A stretch of 64,000 bases of DNA, from contig CM043945.1 in the NCBI GenBank assembly GCA_014529385.2, positions 149,531,241 through 149,595,240 on the forward strand. Direction: 5' to 3'. This document shows positions 34,593 to 45,627 of this stretch, piece after piece. The number at the start of each line of letters is the position of its first letter. Position 1 is the first letter of the stretch. Position numbers and translations under genes: made by a program. The DNA comes from Adiantum capillus-veneris (Eukaryota > Streptophyta > Polypodiopsida > Polypodiales > Pteridaceae). Below the pieces are notes generated by a model that saw only the letters and a list, made by a program, of their open reading frames with translations, was not told the DNA's origin and made no database searches.

Positions 34593-37103
34593 AACAGGTT
34601 TTCTTGTGTTACTCACTGTCTCATTTTCTTTCTAACTGAACATTCCTCAACGCCGCATGCTTCTCTCTCCTCTATTCCACCAATTGCTACTTCTACACAA
34701 GCAAATGTTGCTAATCAATTACAAGAATTATTAAAGGAATTTCAAGATGTCTTTCCTAATGATTTGCCATCAAGATTACTGCCGACACGCTCAGTACAAC
34801 ATGGCATTGATGTGATTGCAGGCTGTAAACCTGTTAGTAAACCACCTTATCGTATGAGTTACTCACAGGTTGCTGAGGTGGAACGTCAGCTTGCTGACTA
34901 CCTTAGCAGAGGGTTTATACAACCCAGTTCTTCACCATGGGCTTCGCCTATCCTTTTAGTGAAGAAAAATGACGGTAGTATGCGCATGTGCGTAGACTAT
35001 CGGGGTTTAAATGCGGTTACAGTTAAGAACAAATACCCATTGCCAAGGGTAGATGAGTTATTTGATAAGATAACTCATGCTCGAATTTTTACGAAAATCG
35101 ACTTACGGTCAGGATATCACCACGTTCGTATTCAGCGTGCCCATATACCTACGTCTGCATTCCGAACACGGTTTGGACATTACGAGTTTTTGGTGATGCC
35201 CTTTGGGTTAACCAATGTGCCCACAACATTCATGACACTTACGGATAGTGTCTTGAAGTGATATTTGGGCAAATTTGTCATTGTGTTCCTCAATGACATT
35301 CTAGTTTATAGTGCTTCTGAAAAAGAACACTTACAACATCTCAAGCAGGTGTTTGAGTTGTTATGCACAAACAAGTTATATGCCAAGGAATCTAAATGTG
35401 ATTTTCTCAAGGAGGAAATTCATTATTTAGGGCATGTTATTTCAGCTAATGGCCTTTACATGGATCAATCCAAAGTGGATACCATCCGGAAATGGCCACC
35501 TCCTAAAAATCTGGAAGAATTACAGATCTTTTTAGGCTTTGCAGGTTTTTACCGAAGGTTCGTAAAAACCTATGCTCACATTGCTGTACCTATGACGGAC
35601 CAACTAAAAGGCAAAGGTAAAGCTTTTCAGTGGGGTTCCGCTCAACAACACAGTTTTGAAACACTCAAAGACGCATTAGCTACAACTCTTATACTGGCTA
35701 TTGTAGATCCTTTGAAACCATTCATTTTGGAAACGGATGCCAGTGACCGTGCTATTGGAGCAGTCCTGTTACAAGACGGACGGCCGATTGCATTTGAAAG
35801 TAAGAAGCTGGATGCAACTCATCAGAATTATTCTACTTACGAATGTGAACTCTATGCAATAGTGTCTACCTTAAAGACATGGCGGCACTATCTGTATGGT
35901 GCTCAGCTCGAGATTGTGTTTGACCATGAAAGCATCAAATGGTTTACACAACAAATACATTTAAACGGTCAAAAAGCCAGGTGGATAGAGATCCTTCAGG
36001 AATATGACACCAAATTAAGGTATCCCAAAGGCCGATACAATGTAGTGGCAGACGCTCTAAGTCGAATGCCAGAGATCAATTCTCTCAAGGGCAAATATGA
36101 GCAAGATGAAACATATTCCAAAGTGTGGAGCCATGTTCAAAAGAGGGATCCTTCTCACTCCAATGCAGGTAGTGTACAATTAACCTCCACACCTAGTTCT
36201 CCTTTATCAAGTGATGAACTACAGCGATTGAAGCATTTTACCATCGACAATGGGTACCTACTCTCCAAGGGGAGAGTTTGTGTACCGACGGATACAGACA
36301 TTCGGTGCCAAATTCTTTATGAATGTCATGATAATCCAAATGCAGGGCACCCGGGGATTAGAAAAACTTATTCTCTCGTACGACGACAGTTTTACTGGCC
36401 AGGTCTACATGGCTTTGTTCAGGCTTATGTCTTGCATTGCCAAAAATGTCAAGTTAACAAAGCAGATCGCCTGAAAGCAAGAGGACTCTTATATCCTTTG
36501 GAAATTCCCAATGGAAAATGGGAAAGTATCTCTATGGATTTCATTGTAGGTTTACCAACCACTATACGAGGTCATGACTCAGTATGGGTGGTCGTAGACA
36601 GGTTGACTAAACTATGTAAGTTTATTCCGACCAAATCAATGGTTAAGACACCGGAACTAGCAAAGTTATTTGTGGAAAATCTATACAAATTGTATGGGTT
36701 GCCAAGTAACATTGTTAGTGACCGTGATCCCAAGTTTAACAGCCACTTTTGGAGAGCTGTATTTAAACGATTGGGTACACAACTCAACCTCAGTACAGAT
36801 GATCATCCAGAAACGGATGGTCAAACGAAACGGGTTAACTAGGTGCTAGAGGATATGCTAAGAGCATACGTCAACAAAAAACAATCAGATTGGGAAGAAT
36901 ACTTACCTATTCTCGAGTTTGCCTACAACAATTCTAAGCATGTCACAACAGGTTTTAGTCCTTTCATGCTCATGTACGGGTTTCAACCTAGGTCACCAGT
37001 TATGGTGGGGTTGGCAACCAAAAAACTCCAACAGGTTAAGGATTTTCTCCAAGACGACATGGATATGCTGAAACTTGCTCGTCAGAATTTCCGGCAAGCA
37101 TAG
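34593..37103 (+). pseudogene. Gypsy-2 reverse transcriptase, RNase H and integrase
   Basis: Still in the gag frame. [84 protein letters not shown], a TGA (35259-35261), then FVIVFLNDILVYS, where the catalytic FxDD is FLND. RNase H: ILETDASDRAIGAVLLQDGR, YECELYAIV, DHESIKWF, NVVADALSRMP. Integrase: zinc-binding ECHDNPNAGHPG...HCQKCQ, core MDFIVGLP and SDRDPKF, then DGQTKRVN, where the catalytic Glu (usually TERVN) is Lys. TAG codons at 36840-36842 and 37101-37103. Two catalytic losses plus the stops make it non-functional. Confidence 0.92.
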
Positions 37104-37600
37104 GATAGGTATAAGAAATACACTGATGAGAAACGTCGGCAAGTTACCTTCGAGGAAGGGGAGGAAGTATTTTTACGTGTGCCAGAATATTCAGAAAGTC
37201 TAAAAACTGGATCGACACCTAAATTATCTCCCCGATATTGTGGCGCCTTTCAAAATACTCAAGCGAGTCGGTGATCGTGCCTACAAACTATTACTACCAT
37301 CACATTCTTGCATTCATCTGGTATTTCATGTAAGCCGTCTACAAAAGCGGTTACATGGGGACGACAACGTCATTGACCAACAGGTTTTGGTTGATTACAT
37401 TGAACCTCCTACCTTACCGCATGAAACTGAACGTGTTATGGATTATCATGAGTTGCGTACATGACATTATGTACGACAATAAGCCTTAATCAAGTGGAAA
37501 GACTGACCGAAGAAGGTTCCACTTAGGAAAACATTAGTGTTCTTAAGAAGAAGTTTTTCACTTTTGTTTTTGAGGATGAAAACTCTTCTTAGGGGGGGAG
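37104..37600 (+). pseudogene. Gypsy-2 integrase C-terminus and chromodomain-like tail
   Basis: DRYKKYTDEKRRQVTFEEGE continues the frame. A frameshift before 37240 then leads to PFKILKRVGDRAYKLLLPSH, HLVFHVSRLQKRL and VMDYHELRT (to 37464). Past a stop, HYVRQ and ALIKWKD keep the spacing of a chromodomain, as in plant chromoviruses, with stops inside it. A purine-rich tract (about 37590-37600) precedes the LTR and would prime plus-strand synthesis. Confidence 0.75.
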
Positions 37601-37603
37601 TAA

Positions 37604-37775
37604 TGTCAGGAGAAGGGTCCTGTAACCTAAGAACTAGGATGGTCATGGACTACGGCCAAGCGTCGGGCTAGATAATGTGGACAGGGGATCCGTCTAGGGC
37701 AAGGGGCTAGGAGCCCGCCTATATAATGGGAGGTTGGGAGGAGGATCTTCAATCTAGTTTCCCCTAGTTCTTACA
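37604..37775 (+). repeat. 3' LTR of Gypsy-2 (172 bp)
   Basis: Begins TGTCAGGAGAAGG and ends GTTCTTACA, the same length as the 5' copy, followed by the TSD TTTGT. I count 8 substitutions against the 5' LTR, so this insertion is clearly older than Copia-2. Confidence 0.95.
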
Positions 37776-37780
37776 TTTGT

Positions 37781-37940
37781 TCTCTCCCACCTTCTCCCCT
37801 CCTCTCCCTCCCTGCCCCCTTCTCTCCTCCTCTTACCCTCTCTCTCCCTCTCCCCCCTGCCCCCTTCTCTCCTCCCATGTTCCTTCCTCTCCCTCCCCCT
37901 TCTCTCTTTTCATCCTTTGCTTCCTCCCGCAACAGCTACC
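37781..37940 (+). promoter_or_regulatory. Pyrimidine-rich leader upstream of the 37941 start
   Basis: About 140 bp of almost pure CT (CCCTCTC-type) ending just before ACCATGG. Pyrimidine-rich stretches near transcription starts are common in plant genes. Gypsy-2 has inserted directly on its upstream side. Confidence 0.35.
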
Positions 37941-38543
37941 ATGGTGCTCACCGACATCACAAATCCTATGCCTCCACCACCATGTACTCCGCACAACAAA
38001 AGCATGCATATTTGCTTGTATGCGGTGTTTGCACCAAAGGCCACACGTGAGGGTGAGCAGAGGTCATCCCAGGAACGTCGTACCATCGGTGAGATGAATG
38101 TTGATGGTTCTTCAATATCTTGGGAGGGGGGAAGTAGGATTGGTAGGATATTGCAATTGGTTGTGTATGTGTGTAGGTGCTTCTTTGCATCGTGGATGCA
38201 CGAATGTCAAACTCTTCAGCTCAAAATAGTGGCATTACAAGAAAGTATTGCCTCTTCGAAGAGGGAGGTTGAATTGCAGGAAAAGGATGTGTACATTATG
38301 AAGCTTTCCAATACCATCACATATTTGAAAGAAACACCCCTTGGTGCAAGGTAGCAATATACTTCTTACTTTTGGTTGTGTTCTTCTTATCATAGACTTT
38401 GAAGTCTAAGGTGTTGTCTCTACTTGTTTTGTAGTGCTCGGCACAAAGGTTGCTTTTGTGCACAAATAGTGAAAGGTTGCAGGTTAGAGAGGTCAAGTGT
38501 CACCACTTTTCCTCTAAAACAACCTTCTTTGTGTTGCAGGTAG
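37941..38543 (+). CDS. Possible two-exon gene, unrecognised
   Basis: ATG at 37941 lies in a strong start context (ACCATGG). Exon 1 (37941-38350) is open for about 137 codons, starting MVLTDITNPMPPPPCTPHNK. It includes a Gly/Ser stretch and a predicted coiled-coil-like segment (LQLKIVALQESIASSKREVE). At its end, CAAG|GTAGCAAT could be a donor; TTGTTTTGTAG at 38424-38434 could be the acceptor. Joined that way the frame stays open for 36 more codons to TAG at 38541-38543. I recognise no family. It may be a real small gene, a 5' fragment, or part of a repeat, since its start resembles 28480-28530. The splice model is an inference. Confidence 0.35.
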
Positions 38544-39890
38544 GTGCTTCAAATCCATGATTATTAGAGGTGGGTAATCTCATCCTAATGTATATTTTAT
38601 GATTTTTTATTCCCAGTTGGATGGAAATACTTGCAAATTTGTACAATATATACTTAACAAGTGTCTTTATTATACAGCTTGCAAATGTTGAATTCATACA
38701 TGTTTTTGTTTGAAGAACATGTCTCTACTAACGCATCATGATACAAGGTGACCTCTTACTATGCTATTTGAGTGGTGTTGTTTGCAAAAATGGCTCAAGA
38801 AACTGGAATAACATAAATCTTTTATGGTGGCACAAAGCTCTCCTCAACCAATGTGGCTCCCACTACATCAAAAATAATTATGCTAACATGGAGACATCCC
38901 TAGTAGGACAATAGAACAACTTTTCATCAGCAACACACCCTTTCCTAACATAAGAGCACTTATGTGATAGGTCACCCCATGAGCATACCATGTCATGGAA
39001 TGGATGTAAGAACTATGACCACACTACCCCTTGGAAGTTGTTCATGAATGTATGTTTATCAAAGTTAATGAGAAGAAATTTGGACTTTTTTGTTTGTTCA
39101 TGTGTAAGAGCACTATAGGTCTACCATATTTTAGATTGTTTGATAAGTTAAATAAGATTTGTAGTTATTTAAATACACTTTGTTTTTGTTTGGTAAGATT
39201 GTACATGCAAAGACATGATAAAGTACAAGAGATCTTGACGGAATAAACCTCTATGAGATTCCTACCATGCACTTGTGACACCATACCTCTCCTTAAACCC
39301 TTTGATTTCTATCGTTGTGGGAAGTCCAAGGGGGGCCTATTTTGAAACTTTTAGCAATAACTTTTTTTGAAGGAGATTTTGGTTATTTTAAAGTTTGTAC
39401 ATAGTCTAGGAGTTCATTATGATTGTTTTCCTTCAGTTTTAAATTTTGATTGAGGGCACTCCTTGGAAGCCACTTTTGAAGGTGTTAGGATGAGATTTTG
39501 GGAAAGTTTTGATGTAGGAAATACAGTCCTTAACACAATGAAAAACATTGGTTCTTTGGGTATTTTCCAGATTCCATGGTATTCAAATTCCATTGGTCCT
39601 GGATGGGCATTTTGCACGCCCTTGTGGCCACTCTTGTTGAGGGCACCAGGGGCCTTTACATGGAAAAAAATTACAAAAATTTAGGTGTATGAGCATGATA
39701 CAAGGTCTGGTGTTAGATGTATAGAGAGCAAGAGCTCCCCCCCCCCCCCCCGCCATTTTGCTATATGTTCAAAGGCCTCACAAATCTCCCTAGAAATCAG
39801 CCAAACAAGGAGCTATTTTTTACTTCCTTGTGTCTACCCCCTGTTCTTGGAATGTCTTGCTTAAGGCATGGGCAAACAACTAAAATATGT
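38544..39890. other. 1.35 kb without a gene, with parts of a local repeat
   Basis: No coding similarity. Near 39598-39660 is a diverged direct copy of the right arm of the fold-back element (GGGCATTTTGCACGCCCTTG, then TGTTGAGGGCACC). At about 39799-39870 is one copy of a direct repeat (ACTTCCTTGTGTC...TGTTCTTGG) whose partner is at 40105-40160. A C-run (39736-39751) is also present. Confidence 0.5.
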
Positions 39891-40039
39891 CCCTTTTTGT
39901 CATTTTAAAGCCGTACGACCCTCAACAAGAGGGGCCACAAGGGTGCAAAATGGCCAAACAGGGTCCTTGTTTGGCCATTTTCCACGGCCTTGTGGCCCCT
40001 CTTGTTGAGGGTCCCTAGGGCTTTAAAATGACAAATAGG
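39891..40039. mobile_element. Fold-back element (about 149 bp), MITE-like
   Basis: Left arm about 39891-39960, loop GGGTCCT (39961-39967), right arm about 39968-40039. The arms include GACCCTCAACAAGAGGGGCC and its reverse complement, TTGGCCATTTT pairs, and outer TTTGTCATTTTAAAGCC / GGCTTTAAAATGACAAA. Mismatches are few, so a transcript would form a hairpin of roughly 65 bp. It lies between two copies of a direct repeat. It may be a fold-back DNA element or a hairpin small-RNA source; no transposase is present. Confidence 0.75.
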
Positions 40040-40943
40040 GGCTTTTTTTAATGCATGGCCATGAGATAGAGGTGTAGTGTTTGATGAAATCGACCAAACA
40101 AAGAGCCAAATTTTTACTTCCTTGTGTCCACCTTGTGTTCTTGGGAATGTTTTGGTTAAGCCATTTCTTTAGTATTTGAAACCACAAATGACCCCTATTG
40201 TTATAGTATCCAACCAAAGGTTTCTTAATTAGCAGTTTACATAGGCTCCAGTGGTACATATCTTCTATGTTAACAATGCATGTATCTATAATTTATGTTT
40301 ACACTTTCTCTATCCAAATAAGCTACATAGTAAAAATCAAATCCGCAATTTAACAGTTAAGTTCACAAGGTAGCTATTGGTATCATCTTTAGCAATACCA
40401 AAGAAATAGCTACCAACAGCTAATGAATAGGGATATTTAAGAAGATTTGATACCAAAAATTTGTCAACACTACTCAAAAAGTGGAAACTCAAAGGCTTCA
40501 CAATATATGTATGATGAAACACGAATCAATAATAAGTCACCCCTATACATCGACACCTCTATCTCAAGTTGTTATTTCTCTAAGTCAAGCTTGGCATAAG
40601 CATAGTATGGAAACAATAACATGTTGGAAAGCAAGAGTTTAGCTTTCTCAACTTGTGAAACGTTGCTAATGATATATATTCAACATCCCCAAATGAGGAC
40701 ATCTTGACAAAGGTTATGATCCACTTTAATAAGAATAACCACTAAAGATTAAATTAAAATCAAAATATTGCTTGAATTTCTTCAGGGTGGAGTGATTAAG
40801 ACTTGAGACTTGAAACATCTTACAGAAAAATCGAAATATCCATAAAGGTTAACAATATTTTCCAAATCTGTATGAAACTCCAGTTATCTAAATTAAATAC
40901 TCTCACTCAATGCGACACCATTTAACTAAAAAAAAATTATATT
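40040..40943. other. 0.9 kb AT-rich spacer
   Basis: Includes the second copy of the local direct repeat (about 40089-40160). No gene, LTR end or RNA gene recognised. Confidence 0.5.
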
Positions 40944-42252
40944 GCATTTATAAAGAAATCCAACCTCATGAAAATAATTACAAACGGAGACAATGTTGTT
41001 GTTGTTTGGCTTCTTTCACAAGTATTTGTCTTCCTCATCTAGAGACTCGTATACACCTGAGTATTTGTGTGTCTATGACACTAGGAAAGATAGTAGTACT
41101 TTATGGATGGCTTTTCTAAGAGCTCCTAGAGAGTACCTATTGGTTCACGATTCTACAAAAATCCTACTATTTTTATCAAAATCTTTTAACATGGTAGTGA
41201 AAGGTTCCTCATAGACTAAAAATAGAGTGATTTCCATTCCATCTATGCACATGGTTTCTTGCTCATGTCCTCTCAAAACAAGTTGACTCTGTAATAAGTA
41301 AACAATAGATTATGTGAGCACAAAGTTATAAAGTACAAAATGATATCATTCTAATAATCTAATGACAACTATACAAAGAATAAATTATAAGAAAAATCTT
41401 TGATGACTCTCCATAGATAACACAACTTACTTGCGTTGTGAGACTCAATCACATGCTACACAACCATAGATGGCGCACCAAAGTCATCAACAAAATAGCA
41501 CCACCCAGTGTTATGCGGTGTGAAGCCTAAACATTGAAAGCCATAAAGAGGTTAATTCTTTTCAGCATGATAAACTTAAAGATGGAGATGATGTTAAGCT
41601 CTGAATGTTAAGCTACAAAGGGAAGTCTTCTTACCATTCTATTTTTATGTTGAAGATGAACCCTTGCAATGCCCACGCACTATTCACACCTCCTGTTGTT
41701 GTGGTATGCAAGTCATGTGAGCTCATACTTTTGCCACCTTCAGGAGAAGAGGTTTCCATGTATGTGAGTAAATGAAAGTAGAAGAAGTAGAATCTTGTTT
41801 CATGTTGTAATGGAGCTGAGAGAAGGGAAAGGAGCTATCTTGGTGTGAAACTATGTGGTGGGCAACGGAAGAGATGGAGGAGGAGCTTGCTTGGTGCTAC
41901 AATGGAGGTGGGAGAAAGCTAACAAAGAGATAATGTTGGACTATAGGGGGTGTATGTGGTTGTTGTAGCAATGGAGAGCTTGGAAAAGGGTTTGTAGAGA
42001 GAGAAAATCACTCTTTAGCTATAGAATAGGTTTGGAAAGACTTTGGAGCTTGAAAAACGATGTTTTGAAATTTTTTTTGAAAAAAATCAAACTTTTGGAT
42101 TTTTTATTGCACGTTTTTTTACTTTTGGAGGTCAAAAATACTTTTTTGACCATGAAATAGGTTTGGGGACCTTTTAAGGAGGGAAAACTTGAAATTTGAT
42201 TTTTTTTGAAAATTTGATTTTTTTGAAACTTTAAAATTTTTAGTGTATTTTT
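40944..42252. repeat. Dispersed repeat, copy B (uninterrupted)
   Basis: The partner of copy A (28588-30500), without the 627-bp insertion. It ends at TAGTGTATTTTTA, exactly where the partial 5' LTR of Gypsy-1 begins. Either this sequence inserted into that LTR and replaced its left part, or a deletion fused the two. Confidence 0.8.
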
Positions 42253-43202
42253 AATGAGCATTTAGTAGCCCAATGGCTTGCGTGATTCCTATTGGCTAGG
42301 AGACAAAGGGGTCCAATGAGAGTTTAATTGCATTTATTAATTACCTAAAGCTCTCACAAAAGGGAAAAGGGGGACACATGTCAGAAGGCTATCACTTATG
42401 CTCCTAAAATCCTATTGGCTAAGCCTGGGGAGGTCCAATGAGGTGCTAGCAAGAGCAAATAGCAAGAGGGGTAGACCAAGAGAGAGAGAGAGGGGGGGCT
42501 GATTTTTCAAAGGCAATTATCACACAAGCTCATGTGTAGAGTAAGAAGACTCTCTCTCTCTCTCTTCTCAAGCTTTAATGGAAAGCTTATCACCTACTCC
42601 AAGCTTGTGAGAAGGGAGGCCTACACCAACAACTCTTGGCTTTGTGATGCAAATTCAACCAAGAGCCAAGCTTCAATGCATGCTTATCTCCTCTATCATG
42701 CTAACTACTAAGCTAAGCTATGCTAATATGAGTGATTATGTGAGGAGATGTACATCTTTCTCGTAAGACTACTCCTTCTTCCTCTCAATCTACTCTCATA
42801 TCCCGCTAGCTCTCACCATCTTTGAAGGTGTGTGAGGTCTTGGGTTTGAGACCGTGAGGGAATTGATGTTGTGTTTGATAAGTGTTTTGCTTAGTGCTTG
42901 AAGTTTCCATCTTCATTGCACTAGCTAGTATTGAAGGAGCGCAAAGAATTATATTGTAAAATGTCTCTCTTGATGGGAGAAACCATAATGCAAAGCCTTT
43001 TGGAGGGGGGAGGAGGGGGGACCGGCTCCATGCAAATCCGATCCTCAACTTTTGTCAATTGCTTAATTTCTCTCTCTTTTGAAGTATTGTTCATGTTATC
43101 TAACTAGGTGTTATACTCATTAGGAATCTATTCTAATGAAATGCTCACTATGTTCATGCTATTTTTCGCTACACACAAGTTACTAGACCATTAAATGTTA
43201 CA
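42253..43202 (+). repeat. 5' LTR of Gypsy-1, left part missing
   Basis: Aligns with 60040-61021 of the 3' LTR with small indels and scattered substitutions. It ends AAATGTTACA. Compared with the full 3' LTR (1,581 bp) it lacks about 600 bp on the left, where copy B abuts. Confidence 0.88.
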
Positions 43203-43203
43203 T

Positions 43204-43215
43204 TGGTATTAGAGC
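43204..43215 (+). promoter_or_regulatory. Primer-binding site of Gypsy-1
   Basis: TGGTATTAGAGC, one base inside the LTR: the Met-tRNA PBS with one C-to-T change. Confidence 0.8.
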
Positions 43216-43619
43216 ACAAGGTTTCTCTTTTCTGCTCAAGAAGGGAGGTCATCAAGCTAACTATGAATGGTTGGTATTGTTAATTTCATGTGAGTAAGTA
43301 GAATAGGGATTTTTCAGCTTTGTAGTGCGCCTACCTTTGTGCAATTAACGGGGCATCACTGTCGAGAGCTATGGTCTTAATAGTGGAGTCCTACAGGGCT
43401 TGCCTACGGCTTAAACCACTATTGAGCTATTAGAAGCTTGACAAGAGTCGGTGTTGTTTTGGTGTTGAACGACCCTCTCTTCTATTCCTTGCAATTAATG
43501 GTATTCGAGCCACGAGTACAGTACGTTGAGTGCCTTTTCTAAAGGGGTAAAGAGGAGTAGCAACTAGGGCCTGAAGTGCCAAAGTACACCTAAAATGTTT
43601 ACACCTAAAAGTTGTTAGA

Positions 43620-45144
43620 ATGGCTGACAATAGTAAAGAGAGAGAAATTAATGTTGATAACTTTGATTTTGCTAATGAGCAGGCTACTAATGATGCCCCG
43701 ATGCTTGTTAACTATCTTGTTTCTATGCTTCAACAAGCCATGGGTAATCCATCCCCCCAAAGTGAAGTGCAACGGTAGCTTCGTGCTCATGGGATTCTCC
43801 AAGCTTCCCACTATGACGAGAGAGCACCTAGAAGCCTCCTTGTGACACTTCCAAAAGAAGTCTCTCTCTCTGATTCGGGAAGAAGAAGAGGATCCATATG
43901 AAGGGCTCAAAAATTTTCTCCTTGATGACGCATCTCCTTCTCAAATGAGAATTCAAGAGCCCCCACCGAAGGAACGAGAAAGAAGTGAGTCTTCTGCCAC
44001 CTCGGTGGAGATGGCTCCACGAAGACGGCAGGCTAAACGCTCTTCATCACCTCCAAAACGAAGAAGACCATCACATGCTTCTCCACACCATAATTCAAAG
44101 AGGGATGACAAAAAGAAAGAGAAGAAAAAGGCGAGAAAGAGGACACCCTCTTCTCCAATCTTCTTCATCCTCTTCCTCTTATGAAAGTGATGGTGAAGAC
44201 AAAGAAGATCAAGGCAAGAAAAAGGCGAGAAAGAGGTCACCCTCTTCTCCATCTTCCTCAAATTCTTCACCTTCTGAAGAAAGTGATGGTTCAACCTTTG
44301 AGCCATAAAAAACAAGAGGCCATAGGAAATCCTACGCCACATGGAAGAGGTTGTCCAAGCTCAAGAAGTTCAATGAGGGAGGGAAGAGCATCTCTTTCCT
44401 TACCTACGATGGCACCTTTGGTGCTACGGACAAAGTATTGGCCTTTATCCAACAATTCAATGCGGCATTTGGAGATGAGGGCTTCACGGAGTCCTCTGAG
44501 CTACACCATGTAGCTATGCACTTTCAAAAGTCCACCAAGCAATGGTGGTCTAGCCAATGTGCCAATGGTGAAGCTCCACGAACATGGAAAGCTTTAAGAG
44601 CTTCCATTATGAAGCAGTTTTTGGCCACCGATGCCAAAGACAAAGTACTCACCGAATGGCGAAGCTTGAAGCTCTCTCCCTACGAATCCGTTCACAAATA
44701 CGTAGACAAGTTTTGGGACTTACAACTCAAAGCCATTGTCTTTAAGAAGTTGGATTTTGGAGAGTAAAAGCAACAATTTTGTGCGGGCTTAACTGAAGAA
44801 ATGGAGTATGTCAACTCCCAAAGGCCACGCACCATATCGATGGTTATACGCCATACTATGGTGGCTTCTCAAATCAATTTCCAAACGGGGGCTAAAAGAA
44901 ATTGTAAGCCCACAGAAAACAAGGGTTGCAATGAGCCTAAGGGGAAGGATAATGTTCAAAAGTTCATAAGGGTGACTCCAACAAAGCTAAGGAGAAGGGA
45001 GTTTACAAAGGTAAAAACAAACTCTCTCCTGCAGAGCTTGAGCATTATCGCGAGGATAACCGCTGTTTCAAGTGCGACGAGAAAGGGCATGCGTACCACG
45101 CTTGTCCCCAAAAGAACACCCGCCGTGAACCTCCTAGAGCTACC
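43620..45144 (+). pseudogene. Gypsy-1 gag and zinc knuckle, broken
   Basis: ATG 43620 opens MADNSKEREINVDNFDFANE, stopped at about 43779. A highly basic, Ser-rich region follows (43945-44310) that contains a 93-bp internal repeat (KKARKR). Capsid at 44351-44767: FLTYDGTFGATDKVLAFIQQ, AMHFQKSTKQWWSS, RTWKALRASIMKQF, TEWRSLKLSPYESVHKYVDK. After a stop it resumes as QQFCAGLTEEMEY. The knuckle CFKCDEKGHAYHAC (near 45060-45105) is in another frame. Several stops and frameshifts; not functional. Confidence 0.85.
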
Positions 45145-45594
45145 TTGGTCGAAATCCAAGAGGAGGAAACTCACCACAAAGGATCTCCTCTATGCCATGC
45201 TTGGGGAAAGGTAAGAGAACATGATGCTTTTATTCTCTTTGACCCTGGTTCTACTCACAATTTCATATCCACAGAGTTGGCCACCAAGCTAGGCATACAA
45301 GCTTACGAGATGGGAGATGTCCTACCCGCAAATGGTGCTTTCAAGGGGCAAGAAGCTTCAGTCACTCCCTTAATCGGGAAATTGAGGCTCCATGTCCAAA
45401 GCTATGTGGACAAAGAGGACTTCTTTATGTCTCCTCTCAAGCATGAGGGTGTAATCCTAGGGGCACCGTGGTTTGATCGCATGGCTGCCAATGTTAAATT
45501 CCCTAAAAGGAGAATCTCCTTTAGGTTCAGGGAAAAAGGTATGTACATAGATGCTAAGGAAATGGGTAACACCATACCCATTGTACATATGTAA
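45145..45594 (+). pseudogene. Gypsy-1 protease
   Basis: One open frame of 149 codons. FILFDPGSTHNFISTELATK is the retropepsin active site, with DPGST instead of DSGST. HEGVILGAPWFDRMAANV is the later conserved block, and KFPKRRISFRF precedes the stop. The frame joins directly to the zinc knuckle region upstream. It would process the polyprotein. Confidence 0.85.
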
Positions 45595-45627
45595 GCTTTC
45601 AATAAGTCAATAAAGAGCTCTATTTCC

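Larger units (their letters stand above)
31913..37775 (+). mobile_element. Gypsy-2: complete but inactivated Ty3/Gypsy chromovirus-like element
   Basis: Bounded by two 172-bp LTRs (31913-32084 and 37604-37775) and by the target-site duplication TTTGT (31908-31912, 37776-37780). Internal order: PBS, leader of about 800 bp, gag, zinc knuckle, protease, RT, RNase H, integrase, remnant chromodomain-like tail, polypurine AGGGGGGGAG just before the 3' LTR. This is the Gypsy gene order (integrase last). By eye the LTRs differ at 8 positions. The coding region keeps one frame to 37103, interrupted by six stop codons, with a frameshift after that. Confidence 0.95.

Noticed and set aside
33303-37103. 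Stop codons in Gypsy-2 as programmed readthrough or editing sites
   Set aside because: Six stops at non-conserved positions, together with catalytic-residue losses in RT and integrase, indicate decay rather than recoding.
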